Origin: Bradyrhizobium sp. CCBAU 53421
Lineage (GTDB): Bacteria > Pseudomonadota > Alphaproteobacteria > Rhizobiales > Xanthobacteraceae
Assembly: GCF_015291625.1 (NCBI RefSeq)
Contig: NZ_CP030047.1
Span: 8,488,501-8,552,500 of the forward strand
Length of the DNA: 64,000 bases
Direction of reading: 5' to 3'
Shown: in pieces, positions 8,039 to 17,807 of the stretch
How the letters are laid out: each line of letters starts with the position of its first letter
How positions within the stretch are numbered: the first letter of the stretch is position 1
Notes under the pieces: generated by a model
Database searches by the model: none
What the model was told of the DNA's origin: nothing
What the model saw: the letters and a program-made list of their open reading frames with translations, nothing else
Translations under genes and position numbers: made by a program

Positions 8039-8221
8039 TCAGTGCCTCTTCCCACCCGGAATTGTGATCAATTCTACCCAGCTCGCATCACGCACCGTCA
8101 CCTCGCGCCCCATGCGCTCAGCGATTCTTCGTGCCACCTCAAAAGCCCGATCTTCATCGGCAATTTCCAAAACGATGAACGAGCGCCTATTCGCCGAGAC
8201 CCCAGCGCCGGTAAGTATCAT
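8039..8221 (-). CDS. Small alpha/beta protein, paralogue of 3242-3472
   Basis: 60 residues. The core FIVLEIADEDRAFEVARRI, MGREVTVRDASW parallels the protein at 3242-3472. Start 8221 has AAGGAT about ten bases upstream; a start at 8251, 3 bases after the stop of the preceding gene, would also fit an operon. It is the last gene of the long minus-strand run that begins with hsp20 at 10123. Function unknown. Confidence 0.6.
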   Translation of the reverse strand: MILTGAGVSANRRSFIVLEIADEDRAFEVARRIAERMGREVTVRDASWVELITIPGGKRH

Positions 8222-8254
8222 GTGGGACGATCCTTCGCTTGAAGGTCTCATTTG

Positions 8255-8476
8255 TCACCGGACTTCCAATTGCTTGATCGCCTGAGCCGAAATCTCTGCG
8301 GGATCAGCGATATCGGTCTGTGCGACCTTGATGATTGTCTTCGCGATCATTTCCGTGAGTGGGTCGTCACGATCCTTGACACAGAGCGCATGTAGAGTGC
8401 GCTCGTAAGCTGTCACAATGCGGCTAATCTCCGTCGGCTTCATTTGCCGGATTTGCGTATGCAGATAGGTAGACAT
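8255..8476 (-). CDS. Hypothetical helical protein
   Basis: 73 residues, with GGAGG six bases before the ATG. The sequence is all-helical in appearance (ISRIVTAYERTLHALCVKD, then LTEMIAKTIIKVAQ), ending EISAQAIKQLEV. Similar miniproteins are frequent in rhizobial genomes beside stress genes, but no function is known. It lies between the 63-residue protein (8754) and the small alpha/beta gene. Confidence 0.65.
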   Translation of the reverse strand: MSTYLHTQIRQMKPTEISRIVTAYERTLHALCVKDRDDPLTEMIAKTIIKVAQTDIADPAEISAQAIKQLEVR

Positions 8477-8562
8477 TTTTAACCTCCGAGCCCATGTAGG
8501 TAGTCAAAGTCAATCTTCTTGCTCGTGAACTCAGCGAGTCCGCTTATGCTGAGCTAATTTCT

Positions 8563-8754
8563 TCAAATCTCATCCATACCCATGGTCGTCAGAGCAGGGA
8601 GCGTGTCACGGATTTCGACGTAACCCATCTGGGTGAGCTTCTGAACGTCGGCCGGATCGAGCGGGCTAACGATGAAGCGCCTGGCTCTGATGTCCCGCAA
8701 GACCCAGCGAAGTCGGATAGCTTCATCCAGTGGCAACCTCTTCAATTCACTCAT
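8563..8754 (-). CDS. Conserved small protein
   Basis: 63 residues, MSELKRLPLDEAIRLRWVLRD then IVSPLDPADVQKLTQMGYVE. The order helix, strand, helix-turn and a closing strand suggests a compact domain. It reads like a conserved bradyrhizobial small protein, so I regard it as real. It lies 17 bases after the 59-residue gene in the hsp20-linked minus-strand run. Function unknown. Confidence 0.65.
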   Translation of the reverse strand: MSELKRLPLDEAIRLRWVLRDIRARRFIVSPLDPADVQKLTQMGYVEIRDTLPALTTMGMDEI

Positions 8755-8771
8755 GCGGCCAAGTCATCCTT

Positions 8772-8951
8772 TCACGCTGCGCGAGCAGGTTGCTCAGGCT
8801 GCCGAAGCTTGTCCAGCAGCTGCTGCTCTTGGTTGATGCGCTCGCGAAAGCGCTCGCGCTCCCGTTCCGAGGTCGCGGTAGCCAAGAGATACTGGTAGTG
8901 ACCGATGATCTTCTCGCTGACGCGAATAAGTGTCTTTTGAAGGTCGATCAT
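8772..8951 (-). CDS. 59-residue coiled-coil miniprotein
   Basis: 59 residues: MIDLQKTLIRVSEKIIGHYQ, then a highly charged heptad-like stretch (TSERERERFRERINQEQQLL) and a short Pro/Ala tail. The ATG overlaps the stop of the 8948-9265 gene as ATGA, which fixes the start and implies translational coupling. It is probably a short coiled coil. Its partner may be the protein encoded just upstream (inference). Family not recognised. Confidence 0.65.
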   Translation of the reverse strand: MIDLQKTLIRVSEKIIGHYQYLLATATSERERERFRERINQEQQLLDKLRQPEQPARAA

Positions 8952-9265
8952 GGGGGGCTTTCTCCCGATGTTTCGGCGGCCGGGATTGACATCAGGCGCG
9001 TACCGATGGGGGGCACGTCGGATGCCACGCGTTCTACGGCTTCGAGCTCCTCGGCAAGGCGTCTTTCGATGAATTGGCGCTCTAACTCGGAAAGCTGGGT
9101 TTTCAGGAGCCGCCGATAACGCCAGATGTTGTTACGGTGCGCTCGAAGTTGCTCGAGCCGCCTGTCGATCAATCTGGAGTGTTGCTTCTCCATCGGGCGG
9201 TATCTCGAGGTCCAGCGGGCTTCAATCCTGTCCACGACTTGCTTGGGCAGCTTGATGTCGGTCAT
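8948..9265 (-). CDS. hsp20-linked protein, C-terminal module (split form)
   Basis: A 105-residue, very basic and charged protein. Residues about 45-80 (WRYRRLLKTQLSELERQFIERRLAEE) match the C-terminal part of the 177-residue protein at 20061-20594 (VRRYRRLLDTQLTDAERNFVGRRLVEE). AGGAG lies about eight bases before the ATG, overlapping the stop region of the preceding gene, which encodes the matching N-terminal module. The stop overlaps the next start (ATGA). Function unknown; linkage to ROSE-hsp20 in both copies suggests a stress role. Confidence 0.7.
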   Translation of the reverse strand: MTDIKLPKQVVDRIEARWTSRYRPMEKQHSRLIDRRLEQLRAHRNNIWRYRRLLKTQLSELERQFIERRLAEELEAVERVASDVPPIGTRLMSIPAAETSGESPP

Positions 9266-9274
9266 GACACACTC

Positions 9275-9595
9275 CTATGCTGCAAGAGGACGCGCCGTCG
9301 AGCGTCGGTGCGCTGACTTTCCTCCCGGCGGTCGGCGTGGATCGCCGTCCAGACCACGAAGTGCAGGCAGGATCACGTCGACGCGAAGGGAAGCTGAATG
9401 TCCCTTGGGCGCGCGCCAGGTACGATGAGATGGAATGGCGGTGGCATCGGAAGCCCGGGACGCCAGAATGGCCTGCTTCTCGGTCATGATCAGCGAGGGA
9501 TCCGAGAATACATCCCGCGGACGTTCGAACCGTCGCTCGTTTGGGATCAATGACTTCAGAGCGTGCAGATTTGTATACGCGGTCGTCGGCCGCAT
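9275..9595 (-). CDS. hsp20-linked protein, N-terminal module (split form)
   Basis: 106 residues. The core (RPRDVFSDPSLIMTEKQAIL then ASRASDATAI, ... LRVDVILPALRGLD) matches the first half of the protein at 20061-20594 (SPGDVLHDARLSTDEKRVIL, SSWASDMYAV, LRLADILAALKRLD). Here it ends after a Pro/Arg-rich linker, and the C-terminal half is a separate gene 9 bases on. It lies 72 bases after hsp20, across a perfect hairpin. It fits the pattern of short rhizobial proteins with a T-E-K-(Q/R)-AIL(A/S)-S-(R/W)-ASD motif; function unknown. Confidence 0.7.
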   Translation of the reverse strand: MRPTTAYTNLHALKSLIPNERRFERPRDVFSDPSLIMTEKQAILASRASDATAIPSHRTWRAPKGHSASLRVDVILPALRGLDGDPRRPPGGKSAHRRSTARPLAA

Positions 9596-9632
9596 GGTTG
9601 CCTCCGTTCTGTAGACGATATCGATGTGAAGG

Positions 9633-9656
9633 CGCGTGCCGGATGTCCGGCACGCG
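9633..9656 (-). other. Perfect intercistronic hairpin after hsp20
   Basis: 11-bp complementary arms (9633-9643 and 9646-9656) with a 2-base centre between hsp20 and the next gene. There is no T tract, so it is more likely an mRNA stability or processing element than a full terminator. Confidence 0.6.
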
Positions 9657-9667
9657 GCTACGCCGGG

Positions 9668-10123
9668 TCAGGCCGCAGATTCGAGCTGTCGGGGCGCCTT
9701 CGTCGACGCTGCGTTAATCGCGATCCGCCGCGGCTTCATGGCCTCGGGAATCTCGCGCGCAAGCTCGACCTTGAGAAGCCCGTTGTCGAATGCAGCACCC
9801 TTTACCTGAACGTGATCGGCCAAGCTGAACTGCCGCTTGAACCTCCGGGTCGAGATCCCCTGGTAGAGGTATTCGCGCTCGGCCTTTTCGAGCTTGTTAC
9901 CTTCGATCGTGAGGACGTTCTGCTCGGCCGTCACCGAAATCTCGTCAGGTGAGAAGCCTGCGACTGCAAGCGCAATCTGGTAGCGATCTTCGGCCACCCG
10001 TTCGATATTGTAGGGGGGATAGTTGTCGTCGCCACCGGCCCGATTGGCCATCTCGGCAAGATCGAAAAGACGGTCGAAGCCGATCGTCGAGCGGAAGAGA
10101 GGGGAGAAGTCGTATGTGCGCAT
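9668..10123 (-). CDS. Small heat-shock protein Hsp20 (ROSE-controlled)
   Basis: ATP-independent holdase chaperone of 151 residues. The N-terminus MRTYDFSPLFRSTIGFDRLF is typical of the IbpA/HspA class, and the alpha-crystallin domain spans about 40-130 (YNIERVAEDRYQIALAVAGF; AFDNGLLKVEL). GGAGG precedes the ATG at 10123; the longer frame from 10318 runs through the leader and is rejected. The leader holds a ROSE-type thermometer and a sigma70-like promoter. It heads a minus-strand run of small genes down to 8039 and diverges from rpoH. A close paralogue lies at 18937. Confidence 0.95.
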   Translation of the reverse strand: MRTYDFSPLFRSTIGFDRLFDLAEMANRAGGDDNYPPYNIERVAEDRYQIALAVAGFSPDEISVTAEQNVLTIEGNKLEKAEREYLYQGISTRRFKRQFSLADHVQVKGAAFDNGLLKVELAREIPEAMKPRRIAINAASTKAPRQLESAA

Positions 10124-10236
10124 AGCCAAATCCTCCAGAGAGCAAGATGGATATGAACGGCACCGGGACACAACCGGCGCCCGTCTCGCCTGGGCCCGAA
10201 TGGGCGCCCAGACGCCGCCCCAAAGCGGGGCTGGCG
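10124..10236 (-). promoter_or_regulatory. ROSE-type RNA thermometer leader
   Basis: The hsp20 leader ends in TTGCTCTCTGGAGGA (complement of 10132-10146). The established ROSE terminal hairpin pairs UUGCU (bulged G) with AGGA of the Shine-Dalgarno, and both parts are present. Upstream GC-rich stem-loops (around 10165-10230) complete the expected architecture. Upon heating, the last hairpin opens and frees the ribosome-binding site. The second copy is at 18812-18936. Confidence 0.8.
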
Positions 10237-10242
10237 CGGCAA

Positions 10243-10270
10243 AAATTATGCAGCAGAGTGACGGCGTCAA
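10243..10270 (-). promoter_or_regulatory. sigma70-like promoter of hsp20
   Basis: On the minus strand TTGACG (10265-10270) and TAATTT (10243-10248) are 16 bases apart. The predicted start gives a leader of about 110 bases, the size expected for a ROSE element. ROSE-controlled genes classically use housekeeping promoters. Confidence 0.65.
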
Positions 10271-10329
10271 GAGCTGCTCTGAGAAAATTTGAAATCTGCC
10301 TTCGGCCCGACCCGCCAATGGTGAACGAG

Positions 10330-10844
10330 GGGAAGCATCGCGGGGCCGCGCAGCAGCTCGGCACCGCCCCTCTCCAGATTTGTTGCAATGCGGTACCTGG
10401 CGTCGGCAAGTTGCGGGCGTGGTGACCTACATGCCGGCAGTTCGTGCGACCTTTAGCAGCGAAGATCGGCCCTGCAGATGCCGAAAGTAAACGTGCCACC
10501 GGCAGCGACCGGCGGGTGTAGTGCTTTTCGACTCCAAGAGCTGCGATTGCAACGCTTCGCTTGGCTCCCGGTGAGGGAGCGCACCGACTACATCCATCTG
10601 GTCAACTGGAAACAAAACCTCGCCATCACCGTTTTAGTCACCGTCTGGATGGGTCTCCCAGACGCTTTCCGGATGTTGACTTGGATATGCGACGTGTCGA
10701 CATTCCTGGCACGATCTGGCGCGGCGTTGGTGTCGCTTTCGCTAGGTCGCATCGCGGATTAAAATATGTTCTCACGTCGAGTAGTCGAAAACCTTACGTT
10801 GAGCTTTATCTGCTTGATTTCTGTGTGGTTGGAAGGAACAGAAT
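10330..10844. other. Stretch between hsp20 and rpoH, no gene supported
   Basis: Open frames occur on both strands but have no start signals or family content. It must hold the rpoH promoter; TTGACT at about 10676 is a possible -35, with no good -10. Confidence 0.4.
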
Positions 10845-10856
10845 GGAGCGAGCATA

Positions 10857-11804
10857 ATGCCTACCATCGCTGCGCTGCCCTCCCTATCCTCGAGGGACGG
10901 GCTCTCTCGGTACCTAACTGAGATTCGAAAATTCCCCCTTCTTGAAGCTTCCGAAGAGGTCGCTTGCGCAAAGAGCTGGCGAGATCACGGCGATCGGCAG
11001 GCGGCATACCGCCTCGTGACAAGCCACCTGCGTCTGGCCGCAAAGATCGCAATGAGTTACCGCCATTACGGCTTGCCAATTGCCGACATCGTCTCAGAGG
11101 CCAATCTCGGCTTGATGCAAGCCGTCAAGCGCTTTGAACCCGAGAGGGGTTTTCGGCTGGCCACTTATGCCATGTGGTGGATCAAGGCGTCGGTCCAGGA
11201 ATACATCCTGAGATCGTGGTCGCTCGTGCGGATGGGCACCACGCCCGCACAAAAAAAGCTGTTCTTCAAGCTAAGGCAGCTCAAGACCAGAATTGCCGCC
11301 GCCGACGAAGGTGATTTGAGACCGGAGCACGTCAATTATATCTCTAAGCAGCTCAAGGTGAGCCCGCCGGACGTTATTGAAATGAACCGTCGGTTGCGCG
11401 GTGATCATTCGTTGAATGTTGCGATTGGCGATGCGGAGGCAACAGAAGAATGGCAGGACCGCCTGATAGATCCTACCCCAGATCCAGAAAGCCGCCTCAG
11501 CGAGATCGATGACTATCATCGGCGAAAGGTCGCACTGAAGGAAGCGCTCAACACCCTGTCAGCGCGCCAGCGGGCCATCGTCGAGGCGCGCCTGCTCGCC
11601 GATGAACCGAAGACTTTGGACGAACTGGCGCGGGAGCACAGGGTTTCGCGCGAACGGATCCGGCAGATAGAAGGGCGTGCGGTCGAGTTGATCAGGAGGG
11701 CGGTCCAGGCCCGCATCGCCGACACCCAAGCACGCTCGACCTCCAGGCTGAAGGCACAACGGTCGCTGCAGGCCAAGTTTCCTAGCTACGCGAGATCTCG
11801 ATAA
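10857..11804 (+). CDS. rpoH: RNA polymerase heat-shock sigma factor RpoH (sigma32)
   Basis: Alternative sigma factor of 315 residues. Region 2 is at about 45-125 (SHLRLAAKIAMSYRHYGLPI; FEPERGFRLATYAMWWIKAS), the RpoH box at 132-140 (QKKLFFKLR), and the region 4 helix-turn-helix near 255-290 (HRVSRERIRQIEGRAVELIR). The tail is Arg/Ser-rich and longer than usual. GGAG lies 8 bases before the ATG. It directs core polymerase to heat-shock promoters. Its location between ROSE-hsp20 and groESL fits a heat-shock island. Bradyrhizobia have several rpoH genes; which one this is cannot be told here. Confidence 0.95.
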   Translation: MPTIAALPSLSSRDGLSRYLTEIRKFPLLEASEEVACAKSWRDHGDRQAAYRLVTSHLRLAAKIAMSYRHYGLPIADIVSEANLGLMQAVKRFEPERGFRLATYAMWWIKASVQEYILRSWSLVRMGTTPAQKKLFFKLRQLKTRIAAADEGDLRPEHVNYISKQLKVSPPDVIEMNRRLRGDHSLNVAIGDAEATEEWQDRLIDPTPDPESRLSEIDDYHRRKVALKEALNTLSARQRAIVEARLLADEPKTLDELAREHRVSRERIRQIEGRAVELIRRAVQARIADTQARSTSRLKAQRSLQAKFPSYARSR

Positions 11805-12210
11805 CTCTGCCCCACAAGCTCTCGGCGCTGTTGGACACATTGCTGGCTCATCGCATCGGAGATGCAAGCATCATTACCGAGATCGTAATCGCTATCGCTT
11901 TTGCAAATTTACTCATCGCGGCAGCGTGGGCGCCTTTATTTCTTGAAGGACTGGCTTCATCGTGTGAGCCAACTACAATTGGAGACCAATCTACTGGCGC
12001 GCTCGATCAAGCCGCTGGTCGACAGGTTCAATCGATTCTTCCATAGTCCTCTCGGACAATTATGCCCAGCCGGCCACGAAACCGTCGGGCTCTTCGCGAT
12101 CGTGCGCGATGAGGGGTTCGCACCTGTGGCCGACCAGCCTACAACGCGTGATTGGCACTGCGCGGTGAGCATCGCGATGTCGCGGTGCGCACCGGCCATT
12201 GTAGGCAGCG
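11805..12210. other. Stretch downstream of rpoH, no gene supported
   Basis: Only weak overlapping frames (for example 11831-12046 plus) without signals. It is the convergent space between rpoH and the secreted-protein gene. No T-tract hairpin was found. Confidence 0.4.
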
Positions 12211-12564
12211 TCAGCCGATCGTCGGCTCTCCGTGCACGCAGTCTGGCGAAACCTCGAAAGCCTTCGATGGGTCAAGGCCCGGCACTATGAGAGTGTCAAT
12301 TTTCATTGTCGGTGATGTCGTGTTCCACCTCATCCAGGGCATCGAGCCGGAATATGGGATCGGCTGAAGCGGAAGTAGGTCCACCTTCGTTGTCAGTGGA
12401 CCATTTGTCCGTTGCGGGCTGTCCGCTCCCCACGCCGCGAGCGACGGTAGGCTCAGGACGGCTGCGAGCAATCCCGTCAGCAGCGTACGGGTGGTACGGG
12501 GTGCGGTGGAACCGTTGCTTCGATGCTCCGTACGAGCGGAGCCAATGATTCGATCGAGCATCAT
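12211..12564 (-). CDS. Small secreted protein downstream of groEL
   Basis: 117 residues from the double Met at 12564/12561, with AGGAGG just upstream. It has an N-terminal signal: a polar, Arg-containing stretch of about 28 residues, then the hydrophobic core TLLTGLLAAVLSLPSLAAWG and a likely cleavage after A-A-W-G-A. The mature part is about 65 residues, rich in Pro and Thr, with a single Cys near the end. No family is known. It follows groEL on the same strand by 190 bases, across a strong hairpin, so co-expression may be partial. Confidence 0.6.
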   Translation of the reverse strand: MMLDRIIGSARTEHRSNGSTAPRTTRTLLTGLLAAVLSLPSLAAWGADSPQRTNGPLTTKVDLLPLQPIPYSGSMPWMRWNTTSPTMKIDTLIVPGLDPSKAFEVSPDCVHGEPTIG

Positions 12565-12718
12565 CTCATCCTCCTGTCGTTCGAAAACCTGCCAGTGCGA
12601 TCGTTGCGAAAGCTCGACGCGAGCGCAGCTCCGCCTCGACGCAACACACCTGGAAACTGCATGCTCATCGTGAGATTCTTGCTCGTTATCTGCTACCTCC
12701 CTCCTACATTGGGCGAGC

Positions 12719-12746
12719 GGTGCCCGGGGCGCCACGCCCGGGCACC
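12719..12746 (-). terminator. GC-rich hairpin after groEL
   Basis: Perfect 10-bp arms GGTGCCCGGG / CCCGGGCACC lie just beyond the groEL stop on the minus strand. There is no T tract, so it may protect the 3' end of the groESL mRNA or terminate inefficiently. Confidence 0.6.
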
Positions 12747-12753
12747 GACCTGG

Positions 12754-14406
<1,653 letters not shown>

Positions 14407-14424
14407 TCAGCCTACCAGCGGCCT

Positions 14425-14739
14425 TTAGGCCGCCTTCTTCAGCTTGCCGCTGTCTTCGACGACACCAAGAAGGTCGCTCTCCTTCATGATCAAGAGATCC
14501 TGGCCGTCGATCCTCACCTCCGTCCCCGACCATTTACCGAACAGGACCCGGTCTCCAGCCTTCACATCGAGCGGGATCAACTGTCCCTGTTCATTCCGCG
14601 CTCCGGGACCGGCGGCGATGATTTCGCCTTCCTGCGGCTTCTCCTTTGCGGTGTCGGGAATGATGATGCCGCCGGCGGTTTTTTCCTCGGCATCAAGGCG
14701 GCGCACGAGCACACGATCGTGCAGCGGACGGAAATGCAT
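14425..14739 (-). CDS. groES: Co-chaperonin GroES (10 kDa)
   Basis: Lid subunit of the GroEL chamber, 104 residues. [20 protein letters not shown], the mobile loop around [20 protein letters not shown], and the C-terminal [20 protein letters not shown] are typical. AGGAGG lies 9 bases before the ATG at 14739; an ATG two codons earlier is too close to it, and the long frame to 14880 runs through the promoter. First gene of the groES-groEL operon. Confidence 0.97.
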   Translation of the reverse strand: MHFRPLHDRVLVRRLDAEEKTAGGIIIPDTAKEKPQEGEIIAAGPGARNEQGQLIPLDVKAGDRVLFGKWSGTEVRIDGQDLLIMKESDLLGVVEDSGKLKKAA

Positions 14740-14806
14740 GCACATCCTCCTTAGCAATCTAGCGATGTCACTTGACCGGGCCGGATCCCAGCCCCGGCGG
14801 AAAATC

Positions 14807-14855
14807 CAATTAGGATCGTAGAAGGACCGTTCAAGAGGTCGGCCAAAAATTTTTG
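14807..14855 (-). promoter_or_regulatory. Heat-shock promoter of groESL with upstream palindrome
   Basis: On the minus strand, the palindrome CAAAAATTTTTG (14844-14855) is followed after 9 bases by TTGAAC (14829-14834), and after 16 bases by TAATTG (14807-14812) and GATTTT. The hsp20 promoter at 18757-18810 has the same elements at the same spacings. CTTGAA fits the -35 of RpoH promoters in alphaproteobacteria. I see no CIRCE element. Confidence 0.7.
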
Positions 14856-14899
14856 ACAATCCGGGCTTGTAGTTTGCCAAGCAGTTCGTTGAACTCTGT

Positions 14900-15756
14900 T
14901 TTGCACTTCCCTGACGACCGCTATTTTAGGAACGGCGAAACTTGGCTTTCAATGGACCACGCGTGCGGCCGTGCTGGCAGACTCGTTTGCCACCTGGGCG
15001 TCAACGAAAGTGCCGATGGACCGTCCCACTGACCTCCCTGGTCATAAGTACCCCTGCGGCCAACATCTCCGTGAAGGCGAATCCCGCGAGGCAAGCCGCT
15101 CTATCGTGAGCCGCGGTCCACCAGTTCGGAAACGATGGATTCGAAGATCAGGAGCTTCTTGAAAGATCGAGCAGCTCATCTAAATCAATTGTCGCCAAGC
15201 CCCTATTGCAGGGAACGGCACGCCAAATGCCGCGAGGATCTGGCGTTTCGGCATAACCGCGTTGCTTGCAGGAGAATGTGGCTATGAAGCTTTATCATCT
15301 TCCGTCTGCACCCACTGGGGTGCGATCATCGAACGTAGCTTCAACCGACTTGTTCGCTGGTTCGCCGGCCCATTCAGAAATTGGCGCACCAGGCTCTCGG
15401 CTTGGAGAAACAGGGCTTGAACTGGAGGGCGAACATGCGTGGCTTTTGTGCAGCGCTTGCCTTGTCGATGCCAGTGGTCAGCACAAGCCAGGTCGCCGGA
15501 ATGGAGCGGGCGCCGCCTCGAGCGTCAGTTCAGCGCCACTCCGGACTTCCGCGCTGAAGAGCTCATTCCCGATATCTGCAAGGGATGCTCTTCCTGAGCC
15601 GGTGATGGAATTCGATGACTCGCGTTGCAACCGCTAGGACGTCATCGCGCGGATAGGTGCCGCACGACGTCTGCGACCACCCGACATAACCCGCGCAAGC
15701 GTGTCATCGTCGATCGCGGAGCCTATTCACGCTTTTTGTTTGGTAAGGAGGATCCA
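14900..15756. other. Long stretch without a confident gene
   Basis: A plus-strand frame at 15266-15637 starts near a fair ribosome-binding site (AGGAGAATGTGGCTATG) but its content is Ser/Ala/Gly-rich and does not look like a protein. I see no repeat or RNA gene. It contains the promoter of the secreted protein at 15757. Confidence 0.4.
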
Positions 15757-16023
15757 ATGAAGGGAAAAGCAGCTCTGACGGCCCTTGCGGCTTTGGCTTT
15801 CACGTCGAGCGCAGTGGCCATGCCGAATGGTCTGCCGCGAGCGCAGCAGACCTCTAACGTTGAGCCCAATGTTGAGCAAGTTCGCTGGATCTGCAACCCG
15901 TGGGGACGATGCTGGTGGCGCCCGAACTTGTATGGCGCATACGCCTACTATCCGCCGCCGCCGCGCTTCTACGTGGCCCCGCCGTGGTGGCATCGCCGCT
16001 GGCATTGGCACCATTGGTGGTGA
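15757..16023 (+). CDS. Small secreted Trp/His/Tyr-rich protein
   Basis: 88 residues: signal peptide MKGKAALTALAALAFTSSAV, cut about AVA-MP, then a mature part containing ICNPWGRCWWRPN (one Cys pair spaced NPWGR), a YYPPPP turn and an aromatic/His tail (WWHRRWHWHHWW). AAGGAG precedes the ATG at 15757; the longer frame from 15625 is rejected. Such W/H/P-rich envelope proteins are common in Bradyrhizobium; role unknown, perhaps metal or surface binding (inference). Confidence 0.75.
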   Translation: MKGKAALTALAALAFTSSAVAMPNGLPRAQQTSNVEPNVEQVRWICNPWGRCWWRPNLYGAYAYYPPPPRFYVAPPWWHRRWHWHHWW

Positions 16024-16036
16024 GGACGAGGACAGT

Positions 16037-16056
16037 GGGGCCGCCCCGAGGGCCCC
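16037..16056 (+). terminator. Hairpin after the secreted protein
   Basis: GGGGCC pairs with GGCCCC around an 8-base loop, 13 bases after the stop. No T tract. Confidence 0.4.
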
Positions 16057-16057
16057 G

Positions 16058-16527
16058 TTCGTTGATTAAGCTCGAAAGACGCCATTGACGGACGGATTGC
16101 CCGCAACAACTCTTCAGTTAGGTGGGGCACGACGCGCTTCGTCTCGCCGTAGCTCGTAGGAGCTGACGCCTCGCTCGTTTGGTGGAGCTGTGAATACCGA
16201 GGGGGCGCCGCGCCCCCTTGCGATGAAATCGCTCCACGCATGATTCATTCCACAGAGACGGCAAGTAGAGATGGGATGGCACACGGCGCGTCTGCACGAG
16301 ATGGCAAGGGACTTGAAACGTCAAAGGTCGCTTCTAAGTTGGCTCGGCACAAACAAGTAATTGCTCGCCTGCGGTCACCGCGTTTGCGATCATGACCGAG
16401 CAAAATGCCCGCCCGCCGCATTCGAGGACGGTGTCATTAGTGGCCATCGCGCCGCGTTGCCGCTCGAAGAAAAGCGGGGAGCAACGAATGTGAATTAGGC
16501 AACTCAACACTTACCGCGGAGGCGGAG
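16058..16527. other. Stretch without a gene
   Basis: Apart from the perfect hairpin at 16201-16219 I see no coding frame with support. Confidence 0.4.
16201..16219. terminator. Perfect hairpin with short T run
   Basis: GGGGGCG-CCG-CGCCCCC then TT. It is very stable but has only two T residues and stands alone in a gene-free stretch; it could be a terminator for upstream plus-strand transcription. Confidence 0.4.
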
Positions 16528-17091
16528 ATGCCGGCCAACGCCCGATCTACATTTCCAGCTGATGCTCAAGCCGTCATATACAGGGTGGCGCGTTCAGTCA
16601 TGACTTCAGCGCCAAGGCGGAAAGAGGAATGGAAACTTAAGTTTGAGCGTCGCACGCCGCAAAGCATCGAGCCATTGATGGGTTGGACGGAGGACGATGA
16701 CCCGCTCGCCCAACTCGAGCTCTCATTTCCCTCAGCAGAGGCGGCGATCGCCTACGCTCGCGGACAAGAGTTGCAGTACCTGCTTCTGGATCGTCCAGCA
16801 CGTGACCAAGACCCCGGGCTAGTCTCGCCTCATGGCGTATCTGCGGGCCCAGCAGCGCCGGATCCGCGACGGAAGTCTGAGACGCTTATGAGGGCAGCTC
16901 CGCGAACCATTACTCGCCGTAAGATGCCCTTTCCGAGGATTTCGGTTTCGGTGATCTCAAGAGGCTTGCAATCGAACACTGCTTGGACGTCGAGCGCGAA
17001 CCGGTGTTCAGGACTTCCGTCATCAGGGCGTCTTCATCCGAGACGAGGCTGGGCGTCAGAGGGGCGTCATGCAGGATGCGTCACCCGCTGA
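16528..17091 (+). CDS. NDUFS4-like (ETC complex I subunit) domain protein with atypical tail
   Basis: 187 residues. Residues about 14-90 carry the NDUFS4 / ETC-complex-I-subunit pattern: AVIYRVARSVMTSAPRRKEE, WKLKFERRTPQSIEPLMGWT, DDPLAQLELSFPSAEAAIAY. The family is normally near 100 residues and stabilises NADH dehydrogenase. After residue 93 the sequence becomes low-complexity Arg/Ser/Pro and has no family resemblance, so a frameshift or loss of the true stop is likely. It is a short-domain homologue rather than the main nuoS4 gene. GGAGG lies about nine bases before the ATG. Confidence 0.6.
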   Translation: MPANARSTFPADAQAVIYRVARSVMTSAPRRKEEWKLKFERRTPQSIEPLMGWTEDDDPLAQLELSFPSAEAAIAYARGQELQYLLLDRPARDQDPGLVSPHGVSAGPAAPDPRRKSETLMRAAPRTITRRKMPFPRISVSVISRGLQSNTAWTSSANRCSGLPSSGRLHPRRGWASEGRHAGCVTR

Positions 17092-17311
17092 CTCTGACGA
17101 ATCCGAACACAGAGTTGCCCAGCGTACCCGTGCGGCGCTGGCACGGCAGCCGTGCCATTGCGATTGATGACCTGACAACCAGACACTCTGTTGCCGCGAC
17201 AAGCAGGCTAACTCCCTTCCGAGAAACCTTGAAATACCCGAGTTTGCTCCTATCGTCTTTTGTGAGCAAGCTTCACATTGCTGACGGATCTTCGGTCGGA
17301 GGCAATTGACT

Positions 17312-17506
17312 ATGGACACGAAACGGGGATCGAGCTTTGCAGGTGCCGGAGATCTTGTGGCGCACGCTGAGGCGGCCCGCCGGTACCTTGCCGAGCTGAG
17401 CGCAGCCTGTGCGAACGGTGACAAGAGCGCGGCCCGCAGGGCACTGCGCCAAGCAATCAGTGAACTCGAACTCGCTCGTGCGATGTTGCGGATTGGAATC
17501 GACTGA
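17312..17506 (+). CDS. Hypothetical Ala-rich helical miniprotein
   Basis: 64 residues; GGAGG at 17298-17302 sets the ATG at 17312 (a TTG at 17306 is in frame). Content: AGDLVAHAEAARRYLAELSA, NGDKSAARRALRQAISELEL. It looks like two amphipathic helices. No family recognised. First of a small plus-strand run with 17548 and the MarC gene. Confidence 0.6.
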   Translation: MDTKRGSSFAGAGDLVAHAEAARRYLAELSAACANGDKSAARRALRQAISELELARAMLRIGID

Positions 17507-17547
17507 CCTGGACTACGGATGTCGGGCATTTCGCCAGAGATCTCGTC

Positions 17548-17769
17548 ATGACGGTACAGCTTCACGATCTACTCACTGAGGCACTTGAAAGCATCAAGTC
17601 GGGCGGTTTGATCCGCAGATACAGCCTGGTTTGGGCCGGCCGCAGCGAGGCGCCACGCATCATCGTGTGGAAATCCGCCGACGTTTCCGACGCGGCGTTG
17701 CGTCGTACGATGATGAGATCGCTGGCCGGCCTCGCGGCTGAGTCGCAGATTGTCATCGAAAAGGATTGA
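17548..17769 (+). CDS. Hypothetical alpha/beta miniprotein
   Basis: 73 residues with a regular strand pattern (GGLIRRYSLVWAGRSEAPRI, IVWKSADVSDAALRRTMMRS) and end SQIVIEKD. The ATG is 41 bases after the preceding gene, and the MarC-type gene starts 38 bases later. The frame is clearly protein-like; the function is unknown. Confidence 0.6.
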   Translation: MTVQLHDLLTEALESIKSGGLIRRYSLVWAGRSEAPRIIVWKSADVSDAALRRTMMRSLAGLAAESQIVIEKD

Positions 17770-17807
17770 GGACTGCGGAGCACCGCTGTCCGCGGTAGAC
17801 CACGACC

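Noticed and set aside
10707..10722. sigma54-like TGGCACG ... GC sequence upstream of rpoH
   Set aside because: The spacing between the GG and GC elements is one base short and the -12 block is GGCGC instead of TTGC, so RpoN recognition is unlikely.
14740..14900. CIRCE element at groESL
   Set aside because: No TTAGCACTC-N9-GAGTGCTAA or close variant is present; the upstream palindrome is a different sequence.
15266..15637. 123-residue plus-strand frame with a fair ribosome-binding site
   Set aside because: Composition is Ser/Gly/Ala-rich without regular secondary-structure pattern; no family resemblance.
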